A stretch of DNA of 25,000 bases from Chrysomallon squamiferum (GCA_012295275.1 CM022671.1:27030322-27055321); one strand, 5' to 3'; shown: positions 10,056-20,069, numbered from the stretch's first letter. Numbers and translations: made by a program. Notes: a model not told the origin generated them from the letters alone.

Positions 10056-10807
10056 TTGTTTTTCTTTTCTTTCTTTTTTAAATTATTCTGTTCCCATTAC
10101 AATGAAACATTTAGTAATAAAAGAATTATATCTAAGTGAAGATAGAAACATCAAACCAAGATTTACAATTCTGAATTTTTTTTCTTATTCAGCGATAAAA
10201 TCTGACAGTTAGTTAATTAAACTAGATAAAAAGACGAAAAGGAAAGTATTTCCTTAAAAAAGTATTCATTCAAAACATTTTATATCATTCCATTATCTTC
10301 AAGTCTGGTATGAATTACGATTTTTCTTCGAAGGAAAAGTCTTCTTATAGAAGTGAGTTTTCTTTATTATTTTAAACTTATCCTTGTCTGTAGTTATGAA
10401 CTCTACTCAAACAAGTTTCGTTTAGACAGGTGTTATCTGCTTTAAATAATTCTTACAAACAATTTCGAGAAAATGTCTTTCTTTAACTTGAAACTCTTTG
10501 AGAAACAAGAGAGGTATTTTTATTAATTTCAGATCTCCGGTTTATTTTTTTTTTTTTTTTTTTTTGATTTTTTGATTTTGATTTTTTTGTGGGTTTTTTT
10601 GGGGGGTGTCTTTTGGGGGCAGTGTAGTGATTCATACATTTTTACTGCTCTCATTCCCATAGCTGCTGTTTTAATCAGTTAATTATTGAATAATGTTGGG
10701 TCACATATTAAATGGAAAAGTAATTTCTCTAGACGAAAACAAAATTCTCTAAATTTCCATAACAAATGGGAGGAAAAAAGAAAAAAAAATCAGTGAAAAG
10801 TTTGCCA

Positions 10808-10879
10808 GGTTCCGGCGAGGCTCAAACTCGCGACCTTCTGCGTGTGAAGCAGACGTGATAACCACTACACCACGAAACC
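10808..10879 (-). tRNA. tRNA-Val-CAC: tRNA-Val (anticodon CAC), unit 4, B-box substitution
   Basis: Anticodon and stems are intact, but the T loop reads TTTGAGC instead of TTCGAGC. This changes the near-invariant C56, which is both part of the Pol III B box (TFIIIC contact) and a tertiary partner of G19. Transcription and folding are probably impaired. The same unit has also lost its AAC gene. Confidence 0.75.
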
Positions 10880-11120
10880 TGCGTAATCTTATTACTTCGT
10901 GGAAAACATTAAGACGTGCCAGTGATAATATAAGACTATACGAATGCGCCCAATAAAATGACACGATAAGTTACGTCAAAACTGTTTCTTGTTACATTTG
11001 CAAGTTGCATCACTATCGATTATTTATAGTGAAAGCAGAGATTATAAAATATTTTATCAGGAAATCATCATTTCTTTTGCTCATAATTATGACACAGTTT
11101 ACTGCGGAATTATAATACAT

Positions 11121-11138
11121 TCGAGCCTCGCCGAAACC
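11121..11138 (+). pseudogene. 3' remnant of deleted tRNA-Val(AAC), unit 4
   Basis: Only the last 18 nt of the tRNA (T-arm 3' half and acceptor) remain, joined directly to the upstream flank ...AATACAT. Against the other units 57 bp are missing: 3 bp of flank plus tRNA nt 1-54. A single T is shared at the junction, consistent with microhomology end joining. The acceptor 5' strand, D arm and anticodon are all gone, so this is a null copy. Confidence 0.95.
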
Positions 11139-11889
11139 TTGTTTTTCTTTTCTTTCTTTTTTAAATTATTCTGTTCCCATTACAATGAAACATTTAGTAA
11201 TAAAAGAATTATATCTAAGTGAAGATAGAAACATCAAACCAAGATTTACAATTCTGAATTTTTTTTCTTATTCAGCGATAAAATCTGACAGTTAGTTAAT
11301 TAAACTAGATAAAAAGACGAAAAGGAAAGTATTTCCTTAAAAAAGTATTCATTCAAAACATTTTATATCATTCCATTATCTTCAAGTCTGGTATGAATTA
11401 CGATTTTTCTTCGAAGGAAAAGTCTTCTTATAGAAGTGAGTTTTCTTTATTATTTTAAACTTATCCTTGTCTGTAGTTATGAACTCTACTCAAACAAGTT
11501 TCGTTTAGACAGGTGTTATCTGCTTTAAATAATTCTTACAAACAATTTCGAGAAAATGTCTTTCTTTAACTTGAAACTCTTTGAGAAACAAGAGAGGTAT
11601 TTTTATTAATTTCAGATCTCCGGTTTTTTTTTTTTTTTTAGTTTTTTTTTGATTTTTTGATTTTGATTTTTTTGTGGGTTTTTGGGGGGGTGTCTTTTGG
11701 GGGCAGTGTAGTGATTCATACATTTTTACTGCTCTCATTCCCATAGCTGCTGTTTTAATCAGTTAATTATTGAATAATGTTGGTTCACATATTAAATGAA
11801 AAAGTAATTTCTCTAGACGAAAACAAAATTCTATAAATTTCCATAACAAATGGGAGTAAAAAAGAAAAAAATCAGTGAAAAGTTTGCCA

Positions 11890-11961
11890 GGTTCCGGCGA
11901 GGCTCGAACTCGCGACCTTCTGCGTGTGAAGCAGACGTGATAACCACTACACCACGAAACC
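11890..11961 (-). tRNA. tRNA-Val-CAC: tRNA-Val (anticodon CAC), unit 5
   Basis: Consensus CAC body. The sequence just past its 5' end is CGTCG on plus (as in units 3 and 6-8) instead of the TGCG of units 2 and 4. Confidence 0.95.
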
Positions 11962-12205
11962 GTCGTAATCTTATTACTTCGTGGAAAACATTAAGACGTG
12001 CCAGTGATAATATAAGACTGTACGAATGCGCCCAATAAAAGGACACGATAAGTTACGTTAAAACTGTTTCTTGTTGCATTTGCAAGCTGCATCACTATCG
12101 ATTATTTATAGTGAAAGCAGAGATTATAAAATATTTTATCAGGAAATCATCATTTCTTTTGCTCATAATTATGACACAGTTTACTGCGGAATTATAATAC
12201 ATGCA

Positions 12206-12277
12206 GGTTTCGTGGTGTAGTGGTTATCACGTCTGCTTAACACGCAGAAGGTCGCGAGTTCGAGCCTCGCCGAAACC
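12206..12277 (+). tRNA. tRNA-Val-AAC: tRNA-Val (anticodon AAC), unit 5
   Basis: Consensus AAC body. This is the first AAC copy right of the 57-bp deletion, and the unit carries the first copy of the AAAAGCAGTTAAC indel variant downstream. Confidence 0.95.
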
Positions 12278-13023
12278 TTGTTTTTCTTTTCTTTCTTTTT
12301 TAAATTATTCTGTTCCCATTACAATGAAACATTTAGTAATAAAAGAATGATATCTAAGTGAAGACAGAAACATCAAACCAAGATTTACAATTCTGAATTT
12401 TTTTCTTATTCGGCAATAAAATGTGACAGTTAGTTAATTAAACTAGATAAAAAGACGAAAAGGAAAGTATTTCCTTAAAAAGTATTCATTCAAAACATTT
12501 TATATCATTCCATTATCTTCAAGTCTGGTATGAATTACGATTTTTCTTCTAAGGAAAAGTCTTCTTGTAGAAGTGAGTTTTCTTTATTATTTTAAACTTA
12601 TCCTTGTCTGTAGTTATGAACTCTACTCAAACAAGTTTCGTTTAGACAGGTAAAAGCAGTTAACCTGCTTTAAATAATTCTTACAAACAATTTCGAGAAA
12701 ATGTCTTTCTTTAACTTGAAACTCTTTGAGAAACAAGAGAGGTATGTTTATTAATTTCAGATCTCCGTTTTTGTTTTTGGTTTTATTGATTTTTTATTTT
12801 GATTTTTTTTGTTTTTGTAATGGGGTCTTTTTGGGGGCAGTGTAGTGATTTATGGATTTTTACTGCTCTCATTCCCATAGCTGCTGTTTTAATCAGTTAA
12901 TTATTGAATAATGTTGGGTCACATATTAAATGGAAAAGTAATTTTTCTAGACGAAAACAAAATTCTATAAATTTCCATAACAAATGGGAGGAAAAAAGAA
13001 AAAAATCAGTGAAAAGTTTGCCA

Positions 13024-13095
13024 GGTTCCGGCGAGGCTCGAACTCGCGACCTTCTGCGTGTGAAGCAGACGTGATAACCACTACACCACGAAACC
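13024..13095 (-). tRNA. tRNA-Val-CAC: tRNA-Val (anticodon CAC), unit 6
   Basis: Consensus body. Its 5' flank carries the CTTCCTGG/GAATTCGCCC variants shared with units 8 and 10. Confidence 0.95.
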
Positions 13096-13339
13096 GTCGT
13101 AATCTTATTACTTCCTGGAAAACATTAAGACGTGCCAGTGATAATATAAGACTATACGAATTCGCCCAATAAAATGACACGATAAGTTACGTTAAAACTG
13201 TTTCTTGTTGCATTTGCAAGTTGCATCACTATCGATTATTTATTGTGAAAGCAGAGATTATAAAATATTTTATCAGGAAATCATCATTTCTTTTGCTCAT
13301 AATTATGACACAGTTTACTGCGGAATTATAATACATGCA

Positions 13340-13411
13340 GGTTTCGTGGTGTAGTGGTTATCACGTCTGCTTAACACGCAGAAGGTCGCGAGTTCGAGCC
13401 TCGCCGAAACC
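13340..13411 (+). tRNA. tRNA-Val-AAC: tRNA-Val (anticodon AAC), unit 6
   Basis: Consensus body with a T5/T4 terminator flank. Confidence 0.95.
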
Positions 13412-14161
13412 TTGTTTTTCTTTTCTTTCCTTTTTTAAATTATTCTGTTCCCATTACAATGAAACATTTAGTAATAAAAGAATGATATCTAAGTGAAGAC
13501 AGAAACATCAAACCAAGATTTACAATTCTGAATTGTTTTCGTATTCAGCAATAAAATCTGACAGTTAGTTAATTAAACTAGATAAAAAGACGAAAAGGAA
13601 AGTATTTCCTTAAAAAAGTATTCATTCAAAACATTTTATATCATTCCATTATCTTCAAGTCTGGTATGAATTACGATTTTTCTTCTAAGGAAAAGTCTTC
13701 TTATAGAAGTGAGTTTTCTTTATTATTTTAAACTTATCCTTGTCTGTAGTTATGAACTCTACTCAAACAAGTTTCGTTTAGACAGGTAAAAGCAGTTAAC
13801 CTGCTTTTAAATAATTCTTACAAACAATTTCGGGAAAATGTCTTTCTTTAACTTGAAACTCTTTGAGAAACAAGAGAGGTATGTTTATTAATTTCAGATC
13901 TCCGTTTTTGTTTTTGGTTTTTATTGATTTTTTTATTTTGATTTTTTTGTTTTTTGTACGGGGGTCTTTTGGGGGCAGTGTAGTGATTTATGGATTTTTA
14001 CTGCTCTCATTCCCATAGCTGCTGTTTTAATCAGTTAATTATTGAATAATGTTGGGTCACATATTAAATGGAAAAGTAATTTCTCTAGACGAAAACAAAA
14101 TTCTATAAATTTCCATAACAAATGGGAGGAAAAAAGAAAAAAATCAGTGAAAAGTTTGCCA

Positions 14162-14233
14162 GGTTCCGGCGAGGCTCGAACTCGCGACCTTCTGCGTGTG
14201 AAGCAGACGTGATAACCACTACACCACGAAACC
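14162..14233 (-). tRNA. tRNA-Val-CAC: tRNA-Val (anticodon CAC), unit 7
   Basis: Consensus body. The spacer to its right has CCCAACAAAAGG, so an antisense-to-tRNA open frame runs on to 14469; that frame is not coding. Confidence 0.95.
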
Positions 14234-14477
14234 GTCGTAATCTTATTACTTCGTGGAAAACATTAAGACGTGCCAGTGATAATATAAGACTATACGAATG
14301 CGCCCAACAAAAGGACACGATAAGTTACGTTAAAACTGTTTCTTGTTGCATTTGCAAGTTGCATCACTATCGATTATTTATAGTGAAAGCAGAGATTATA
14401 AAATATTTTATCAGGAAATCATCATTTCTTTTGCTCATAATTATGACACAGTTTACTGCGGAATTATAATACATGCA

Positions 14478-14549
14478 GGTTTCGTGGTGTAGTGGTTATC
14501 ACGTCTGCTTAACACGCAGAAGGTCGCGAGTTCGAGCCTCGCCGAAACC
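14478..14549 (+). tRNA. tRNA-Val-AAC: tRNA-Val (anticodon AAC), unit 7
   Basis: Consensus body and flanks. Confidence 0.95.
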
Positions 14550-15295
14550 TTGTTTTTCTTTTCTTTCTTTTTTAAATTATTCTGTTCCCATTACAATGAA
14601 ACATTTAGTAATAAAAGAATGATATCTAAGTGAAGACAGAAACATCAAACCAAGATTTACAATTCTGAATTGTTTTCGTATTCAGCAATAAAATCTGACA
14701 GTTAGTTAATTAAACTAGATAAAAAGACGAAAAGGAAAGTATTTCCTTAAAAAAGTATTCATTCAAAACATTTTATATCATTCCATTATCTTCAAGTCTG
14801 GTATGAATTACGATTTTTCTTCTAAGGAAAAGTCTTCTTATAGAAGTGAGTTTTCTTTATTATTTTAAACTTATCCTTGTCTGTAGTTATGAACTCTACT
14901 CAAACAAGTTTCGTTTAGACAGGTAAAAGCAGTTAACCTGCTTTAAATAATTCTTACAAACAATTTCGGGAAAATGTCTTTCTTTAACTTGAAACTCTTT
15001 GAGAAACAAGAGAGGTATGTTTATTAATTTCAGATCTCCGTTTTTGTTTTTGGTTTTTATTGATTTTTTTATTTTGATTTTTTTGTTTTTTGTACGGGGG
15101 TCTTTTGGGGGCAGTGTAGTGATTTATGGATTTTTACTGCTCTCATTCCCATAGCTGCTGTTTTAATCAGTTAATTATTGAATAATGTTGGGTCACATAT
15201 TAAATGGAAAAGTAATTTTTCTAGACGAAAACAAAATTCTATAAATTTCCATAACAAATGGGAGGAAAAAGAAAAAATCAGTGAAAAGTTTGCCA

Positions 15296-15367
15296 GGTTC
15301 CGGCGAGGCTCGAACTCGCGACCTTCTGCGTGTGAAGCAGACGTGATAACCACTACACCACGAAACC
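15296..15367 (-). tRNA. tRNA-Val-CAC: tRNA-Val (anticodon CAC), unit 8
   Basis: Consensus body. Flanks are nearly identical to unit 6, which is two units away. Confidence 0.95.
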
Positions 15368-15611
15368 GTCGTAATCTTATTACTTCCTGGAAAACATTAA
15401 GACGTGCCAGTGATAATATAAGACTATACGAATTCGCCCAATAAAATGACACGATAAGTTACGTTAAAACTGTTTCTTGTTGCATTTGCAAGTTGCATCA
15501 CTATCGATTATTTATTGTGAAAGCAGAGATTATAAAATATTTTATCAGGAAATCATCATTTCTTTTGCTCATAATTCAGACACAGTTTACTGCGGAATTA
15601 TAATACATGCA

Positions 15612-15683
15612 GGTTTCGTGGTGTAGTGGTTATCACGTCTGCTTAACACGCAGAAGGTCGCGAGTTCGAGCCTCGCCGAAACC
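15612..15683 (+). tRNA. tRNA-Val-AAC: tRNA-Val (anticodon AAC), unit 8
   Basis: Consensus body. The 5' flank has the private variant ATAATTCAGACAC in place of ATAATTATGACAC. Confidence 0.95.
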
Positions 15684-16430
15684 TTGTTTTTCTTTTCTTT
15701 CTTTTTTAAATTATTCTGTTCCCATTACAATGAAACATTTAGTAATAAAAGAATGATATCTAAGTGAAGACAGAAACATCAAACCAAGATTTACAATTCT
15801 GAATTGTTTTCGTATTCAGCAATAAAATCTGACAGTTAGTTAATTAAACTAGATAAAAAGACGAAAAGGAAAGTATTTCCTTAAAAAAGTATTCATTCAA
15901 AACATTTTATATCATTCCATTATCTTCAAGTCTGGTATGAATTACGATTTTTCTTCTAAGGAAAAGTCTTCTTATAGAAGTGAGTTTTCTTTATTATTTT
16001 AAACTTATCCTTGTCTGTAGTTATGAACTCTACTCAAACAAGTTTCGTTTAGACAGGTAAAAGCAGTTAACCTGCTTTAAATAATTCTTACAAACAATTT
16101 CGGGAAAATGTCTTTCTTTAACTTGAAACTCTTTGAGAAACAAGAGAGGTATGTTTATTAATTTCAGATCTCCGTTTTTGTTTTTCGTTTTTTTGATTTT
16201 TTGATTTTGATTTTTTTGTTTTTTGTAGGGGGGTCTTTTGGGGGCAGTGTAGTGATTTATACATTTTTACTGCTCTCATTCCCATAGCTGCTGTTTTAAT
16301 CAGTTAATTATTGAATAATGTTGGGTCACATATTAAATGGAAAAGTAATTTCTCTAGACGAAAACAAAATTCTCTAAATTTCCATAACAAATGGGAGGAA
16401 AAAAGAAAAAAATCAGTGAAAAGTTTGCCA

Positions 16431-16502
16431 GGTTCCGGCGAGGCTCGAACTCGCGACCTTCTGCGTGTGAAGCAGACGTGATAACCACTACACCACGAAA
16501 CG
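16431..16502 (-). tRNA. tRNA-Val-CAC: tRNA-Val (anticodon CAC), unit 9, acceptor substitution
   Basis: Base 1 of the tRNA is changed from G to C (plus strand CGAAACG instead of CGAAACC), giving a C-C mismatch with base 72 at the discriminator end. RNase P cleavage and aminoacylation could be affected. The rest of the body is consensus. Confidence 0.8.
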
Positions 16503-16746
16503 TTCGTAATCTTAATACTTCGTGGAAAACATTAAGACGTGCCAGTGATAATATAAGACTATACGAATGCGCCCAATAAAATGACACGATAAGTTACGTT
16601 AAAACTGTTTCTTGTTGCATTTGCAAGTTGCATCACTATCGATTATTTATAGTGAAAGCAGAGATTATAAAATATTTTATCAGGAAATCATCATTTCTTT
16701 TGCTCATAATTATGACACAGTTTACTGCGGAATTATAATACATGCA

Positions 16747-16818
16747 GGTTTCGTGGTGTAGTGGTTATCACGTCTGCTTAACACGCAGAAGGTCGCGAGT
16801 TCGAGCCTCGCCGAAACC
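16747..16818 (+). tRNA. tRNA-Val-AAC: tRNA-Val (anticodon AAC), unit 9
   Basis: Consensus body. The region after it shares the TTCGGCAATAAAATGTG variant with unit 5. Confidence 0.95.
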
Positions 16819-17566
16819 TTGTTTTTCTTTTCTTTCTTTTTTAAATTATTCTGTTCCCATTACAATGAAACATTTAGTAATAAAAGAATGATATCTAAGT
16901 GAAGACAGAAACATCAAACCAAGATTTACAATTCTGAATTTTTTTCTTATTCGGCAATAAAATGTGACAGTTAGTTAATTAAACTAGATAAAAAGACGAA
17001 AAGGAAAGTATTTCCTTAAAAAAGTATTCATTCAAAACATTTTATATCATTCCATTATCTTCAAGTCTGGTATGAATTACGATTTTTCTTCTAAGGAAAA
17101 GTCTTCTTGTAGAAGTGAGTTTTCTTTATTATTTTAAACTTATCCTTGTCTGTAGTTATGAACTCTACTCAAACAAGTTTCGTTTAGACAGGTAAAAGCA
17201 GTTAACCTGCTTTAAATAATTCTTACAAACAATTTCGAGAAAATGTCTTTCTTTAACTTGAAACTCTTTGAGAAACAAGAGAGGTATGTTTATTAATTTC
17301 AGATCTCCGTTTTTGTTTTTGGTTTTTATTGATTTTTTTATTTTGATTTTTTTGTTTTTTGTACGGGGGTCTTTTGGGGGCAGTGTAGTGATTTATGGAT
17401 TTTTACTGCTCTCATTCCCATAGCTGCTGTTTTAATCAGTTAATTATTGAATAATGTTGGGTCACATATTAAATGGAAAAGTAATTTTTCTAGACGAAAA
17501 CAAAATTCTATAAATTTCCATAACAAATGGGAGGAAAAAAGAAAAAAATCAGTGAAAAGTTTGCCA

Positions 17567-17638
17567 GGTTCCGGCGAGGCTCGAACTCGCGACCTTCTGC
17601 GTGTGAAGCAGACGTGATAACCACTACACCACGAAACC
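17567..17638 (-). tRNA. tRNA-Val-CAC: tRNA-Val (anticodon CAC), unit 10
   Basis: Consensus body. Its divergent AAC partner is the copy interrupted by the gelsolin retroinsertion, so this gene has lost its intact partner. Confidence 0.95.
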
Positions 17639-17882
17639 GTCGTAATCTTATTACTTCCTGGAAAACATTAAGACGTGCCAGTGATAATATAAGACTATAC
17701 GAATTCGCCCAATAAAAGGACACGATAAGTTACGTTAAAACTGTTTCTTGTTACATTTGCAAGTTGCATCACTATCGATTATTTATAGTGAAAGCAGAGA
17801 TTATAAAATATTTTATCAGGAAATCATCATTTCTTTTGCTCATAATTATGACACAGTTTACTGCGGAATTATAATACATGCA

Positions 17883-17914
17883 GGTTTCGTGGTGTAGTGG
17901 TTATCACGTCTGCT
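17883..17914 (+). pseudogene. 5' half of tRNA-Val(AAC) split by a retroinsertion, unit 10
   Basis: Nucleotides 1-32 of a consensus AAC tRNA, stopping in the anticodon loop one base before U33. The 3' part resumes at 19152. The A box is kept but the anticodon and B box are 1.24 kb away, so Pol III transcription of a functional tRNA is not expected. Confidence 0.95.
17900..17914. repeat. left target-site duplication of insertion 1 (15 bp)
   Basis: GTTATCACGTCTGCT here is repeated exactly at 19152-19166, directly after the insertion's poly(A). Removing the insert and one copy restores a perfect 72-nt tRNA, which proves that the insertion came after the tRNA gene. Confidence 0.97.
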
Positions 17915-17986
17915 CTCCGCGGCTGGAGTCGGGACGTTTCCCCCACGGGAACGAACCCCGGCTTGAGAGAAAAAAAAAAAAAAAAA
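17915..17986 (+). other. unidentified GC-rich 55-bp segment plus A17 tract
   Basis: A GC-rich stretch (17915-17969), unlike anything else in the window, ends in A17 at 17970-17986 and is joined directly to the gelsolin cDNA. It contains CGGGAACGAACCCCG, which can pair as a 4-bp stem and loosely resembles a tRNA T arm; on the opposite strand GGGGTTCGTTCCC also resembles a B box. It lies inside the single target-site duplication, so it arrived with the gelsolin copy. It is probably the 3' end of a second RNA with an A-tail joined by template switching. Its identity is unknown. Confidence 0.6.
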
Positions 17987-18480
17987 GAGTGGAACGGAAG
18001 TGGATGTAACAAAGATGAAAGATTCCGAGCGTCCCAGTACCTAATTGGTCTGGTACAAGAGAGGAATGGAAGAGCTAAGACTGAAGTAATAGATGAAGAT
18101 GGTAAAGACTCAGATACTCGAAGGAAAAAGGCTGAGTTTATGAAATTTCTCACTGAAGAGGACTGTGAGGACACAGAAAAGCAGTATGAGGCAGCTGACA
18201 CATGTAAACAACTGTTCAGACTCTCTGATGCTAGTGGCAGTTTGCAGTTTTCTCTGGAAAAAGAAGGCACTGTTACCAAAGGTGACTTTGACAGCAAGGA
18301 TGTGTTTATCTTTGACACAAAGCAGCAGCTCTTTGTGTGGATAGGTAAACAGACAAGTCCAGAAGAAAAGAAGAATGCACTTGTTTATGCTCACAAATAT
18401 CTGATGAAGTCAGATCATCCACTTGTACCAGTGAGCTGTCTGAAGGAGGAAAGACCAAACCACGCGTTCCTTAGTGCCAT

Positions 18481-18653
18481 CGCAGCCTGAGCCAGAAACA
18501 CTGAAACAATTTATTTTTAACCGTTGATCTTTGGTGAAATGTTTATCATTATGTTCATTGGTACCCTCGCAACTTGAACTAGATAAACAGAAACATTTTA
18601 TCTTTAACTGTGAACTTTGGTGAAATGGTTATAATTATGAAACTATTATTAAC
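18481..18653 (+). repeat. 87-bp tandem duplication in the gelsolin 3' end
   Basis: The segment from CGCAGCCTGAGCC (last codons and stop) to about 18567 is repeated, diverged, from CGCAACTTGAACT at 18568. Matching landmarks such as TTTGGTGAAATG fall 87 bp apart. It was probably present in the parent gene before retroposition. Confidence 0.8.
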
Positions 18654-19113
18654 TTGTGAATTAAATTGCAATTCTAACATCATTGTCTTATGATATTGTT
18701 AAAACACTTTAAAATGTAAAACAACTTGCTAAATACTGTTTCACTGGTAATCACGTTTTGAAAACATTTTATTATCTTGGTTGGGGAGATGAAAAATTTA
18801 TTAATTTGTCTAGTTGTTATTAATTCTTTTTGTTTCTGGTATTTTACAAATTTTGTTAATAGAAAACAACTCCTGTTTTCAGTTAGTTCATGGAAATCTT
18901 GTAATGAAAACCATGAGCCAACAATAACTTTTAGATGTCATAATAAAAACAGATTATAACATCACACTCAACGTTTTTAGGTTGGTTGCTCAAAGAATAT
19001 ATTAGAACAAGAAATCAAATAGTTGGAAAAATACATTTTTAATATTACATACATACATTTTAAATTGTTCTCCTGTACAAAAATATATAAATACCTTGTT
19101 ATGAAGAAAAAGA

Positions 19114-19119
19114 GTAATA
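19114..19119 (+). promoter_or_regulatory. polyadenylation signal AATAAA (gelsolin retrocopy)
   Basis: A canonical hexamer 14 nt before the A18 tail, confirming that the inserted sequence was a mature polyadenylated mRNA. Confidence 0.9.
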
Positions 19120-19151
19120 AATGTTTTTAATCTAAAAAAAAAAAAAAAAAA

Positions 19152-19206
19152 GTTATCACGTCTGCTTAACACGCAGAAGGTCGCGAGTTCGAGCCTCGCC
19201 GAAACC
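19152..19206 (+). pseudogene. 3' part of tRNA-Val(AAC) split by insertion 1
   Basis: Begins with the right 15-bp target-site duplication and continues through the anticodon AAC, T arm and 3' acceptor of a consensus copy (tRNA nt 18-72). It has no 5' acceptor strand. Confidence 0.95.
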
Positions 19207-19953
19207 TTGTTTTTCTTTTCTTTCTTTTTTAAATTATTCTGTTCCCATTACAATGAAACATTTAATAATAAAAGAATGATATCTAAGTGAAGACAGAAAC
19301 ATCAAACCAAGATTTACAATTCTGAATTGTTTTCGTATTCAGCAATAAAATCTGACAGTTAGTTAATTAAACTAGATAAAAAGACGAAAAGGAAAGTATT
19401 TCCTTAAAAAAGTATTCATTCAAAACATTTTATATCATTCCATTATCTTCAAGTCTGGTATGAATTACGATTTTTCTTCTAAGGAAAAGTCTTCTTATAG
19501 AAGTGAGTTTTCTTTATTATTTTAAACTTATCCTTGTCTGTAGTTATGAACTCTACTCAAACAAGTTTCGTTTAGACAGGTAAAAGCAGTTAACCTGCTT
19601 TAAATAATTCTTACAAACAATTTCGGGAAAATGTCTTTCTTTAACTTGAAACTCTTTGAGAAACAAGAGAGGTATGTTTATTAATTTCAGATCTCCGTTT
19701 TTGTTTTTCGTTTTTTTGATTTTTTGATTTTGATTTTTTTGTTTTTTGTAGGGGGGTCTTTTGGGGGCAGTGTAGTGATTTATACATTTTTACTGCTCTC
19801 ATTCCCATAGCTGCTGTTTTAATCAGTTAATTATTGAATAATGTTGGGTCACATATTAAATGGAAAAGTAATTTCTCTAGACGAAAACAAAATTCTCTAA
19901 ATTTCCATAACAAATGGGAGGAAAAAAGAAAAAAATCAGTGAAAAGTTTGCCA

Positions 19954-20025
19954 GGTTCCGGCGAGGCTCGAACTCGCGACCTTCTGCGTGTGAAGCAGAC
20001 GTGATAACCACTACACCACGAAACC
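19954..20025 (-). tRNA. tRNA-Val-CAC: tRNA-Val (anticodon CAC), unit 11
   Basis: Consensus CAC body. Its 5' end is 44 bp from the start of the H1 retroinsertion, which now separates it from its AAC partner by 1386 bp instead of 243. Confidence 0.95.
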
Positions 20026-20056
20026 GTCGTAATCTTATTACTTCCTGGAAAACATT

Positions 20057-20069
20057 AAGACGTGCCAGT
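20057..20069. repeat. left target-site duplication of insertion 2 (13 bp)
   Basis: AAGACGTGCCAGT here is repeated at 21199-21211 after the poly(A). Up to two leading A could instead belong to the tail. The intact spacer sequence is seen in the other ten units. The nick context TT|AAGA resembles the TT|AAAA preference of L1-type endonuclease. Confidence 0.93.

Larger units (their letters stand above)
17987..19151 (+). pseudogene. 5'-truncated retrocopy of a gelsolin-family actin-binding protein mRNA
   Basis: An intronless 3' mRNA copy. The frame runs open from the junction to TGA at 18488-18490. It starts mid-protein at a WNGSGCNKDER motif (tail of one gelsolin repeat), passes the linker, then covers one full C-terminal gelsolin repeat with CKQLFRLSDASGSLQF, DVFIFDTKQQLFVWIGKQ and SPEEKKNALVYAHKYL, ending FLSAIAA. 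Gelsolin repeats bind and sever actin in a Ca-dependent way in the cytoplasm. The end resembles small three-repeat severin/gelsolin-like proteins of invertebrates (inference). Only about 167 residues remain, against roughly 350-370 expected, and the N-terminal repeats needed for severing are absent. A 3'UTR, AATAAA at 19114 and A18 at 19134-19151 follow. There is no promoter and no in-frame ATG near the start; the GTG at 17897 lies in the tRNA. Nonfunctional as an actin regulator, though the frame is undamaged and thus recent. Confidence 0.9.

Noticed and set aside
17897-18490. A 197-residue protein starting in the tRNA and reading into gelsolin
   Set aside because: The start would be GTG inside a tRNA gene, followed by lysines from an A17 tract. 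The fusion is an accident of the retroinsertion junction.
18777-18959. 60-residue open frame in the gelsolin 3'UTR
   Set aside because: Short, low complexity, lies between a stop codon and a poly(A) signal of the same mRNA copy, and matches no known family.
17883-19206. A split tRNA rejoined in trans or an intron-bearing tRNA
   Set aside because: The 15-bp duplication, the mRNA sequence and the poly(A) tail prove a retroinsertion. Eukaryotic tRNA introns are short and sit one base 3' of the anticodon.
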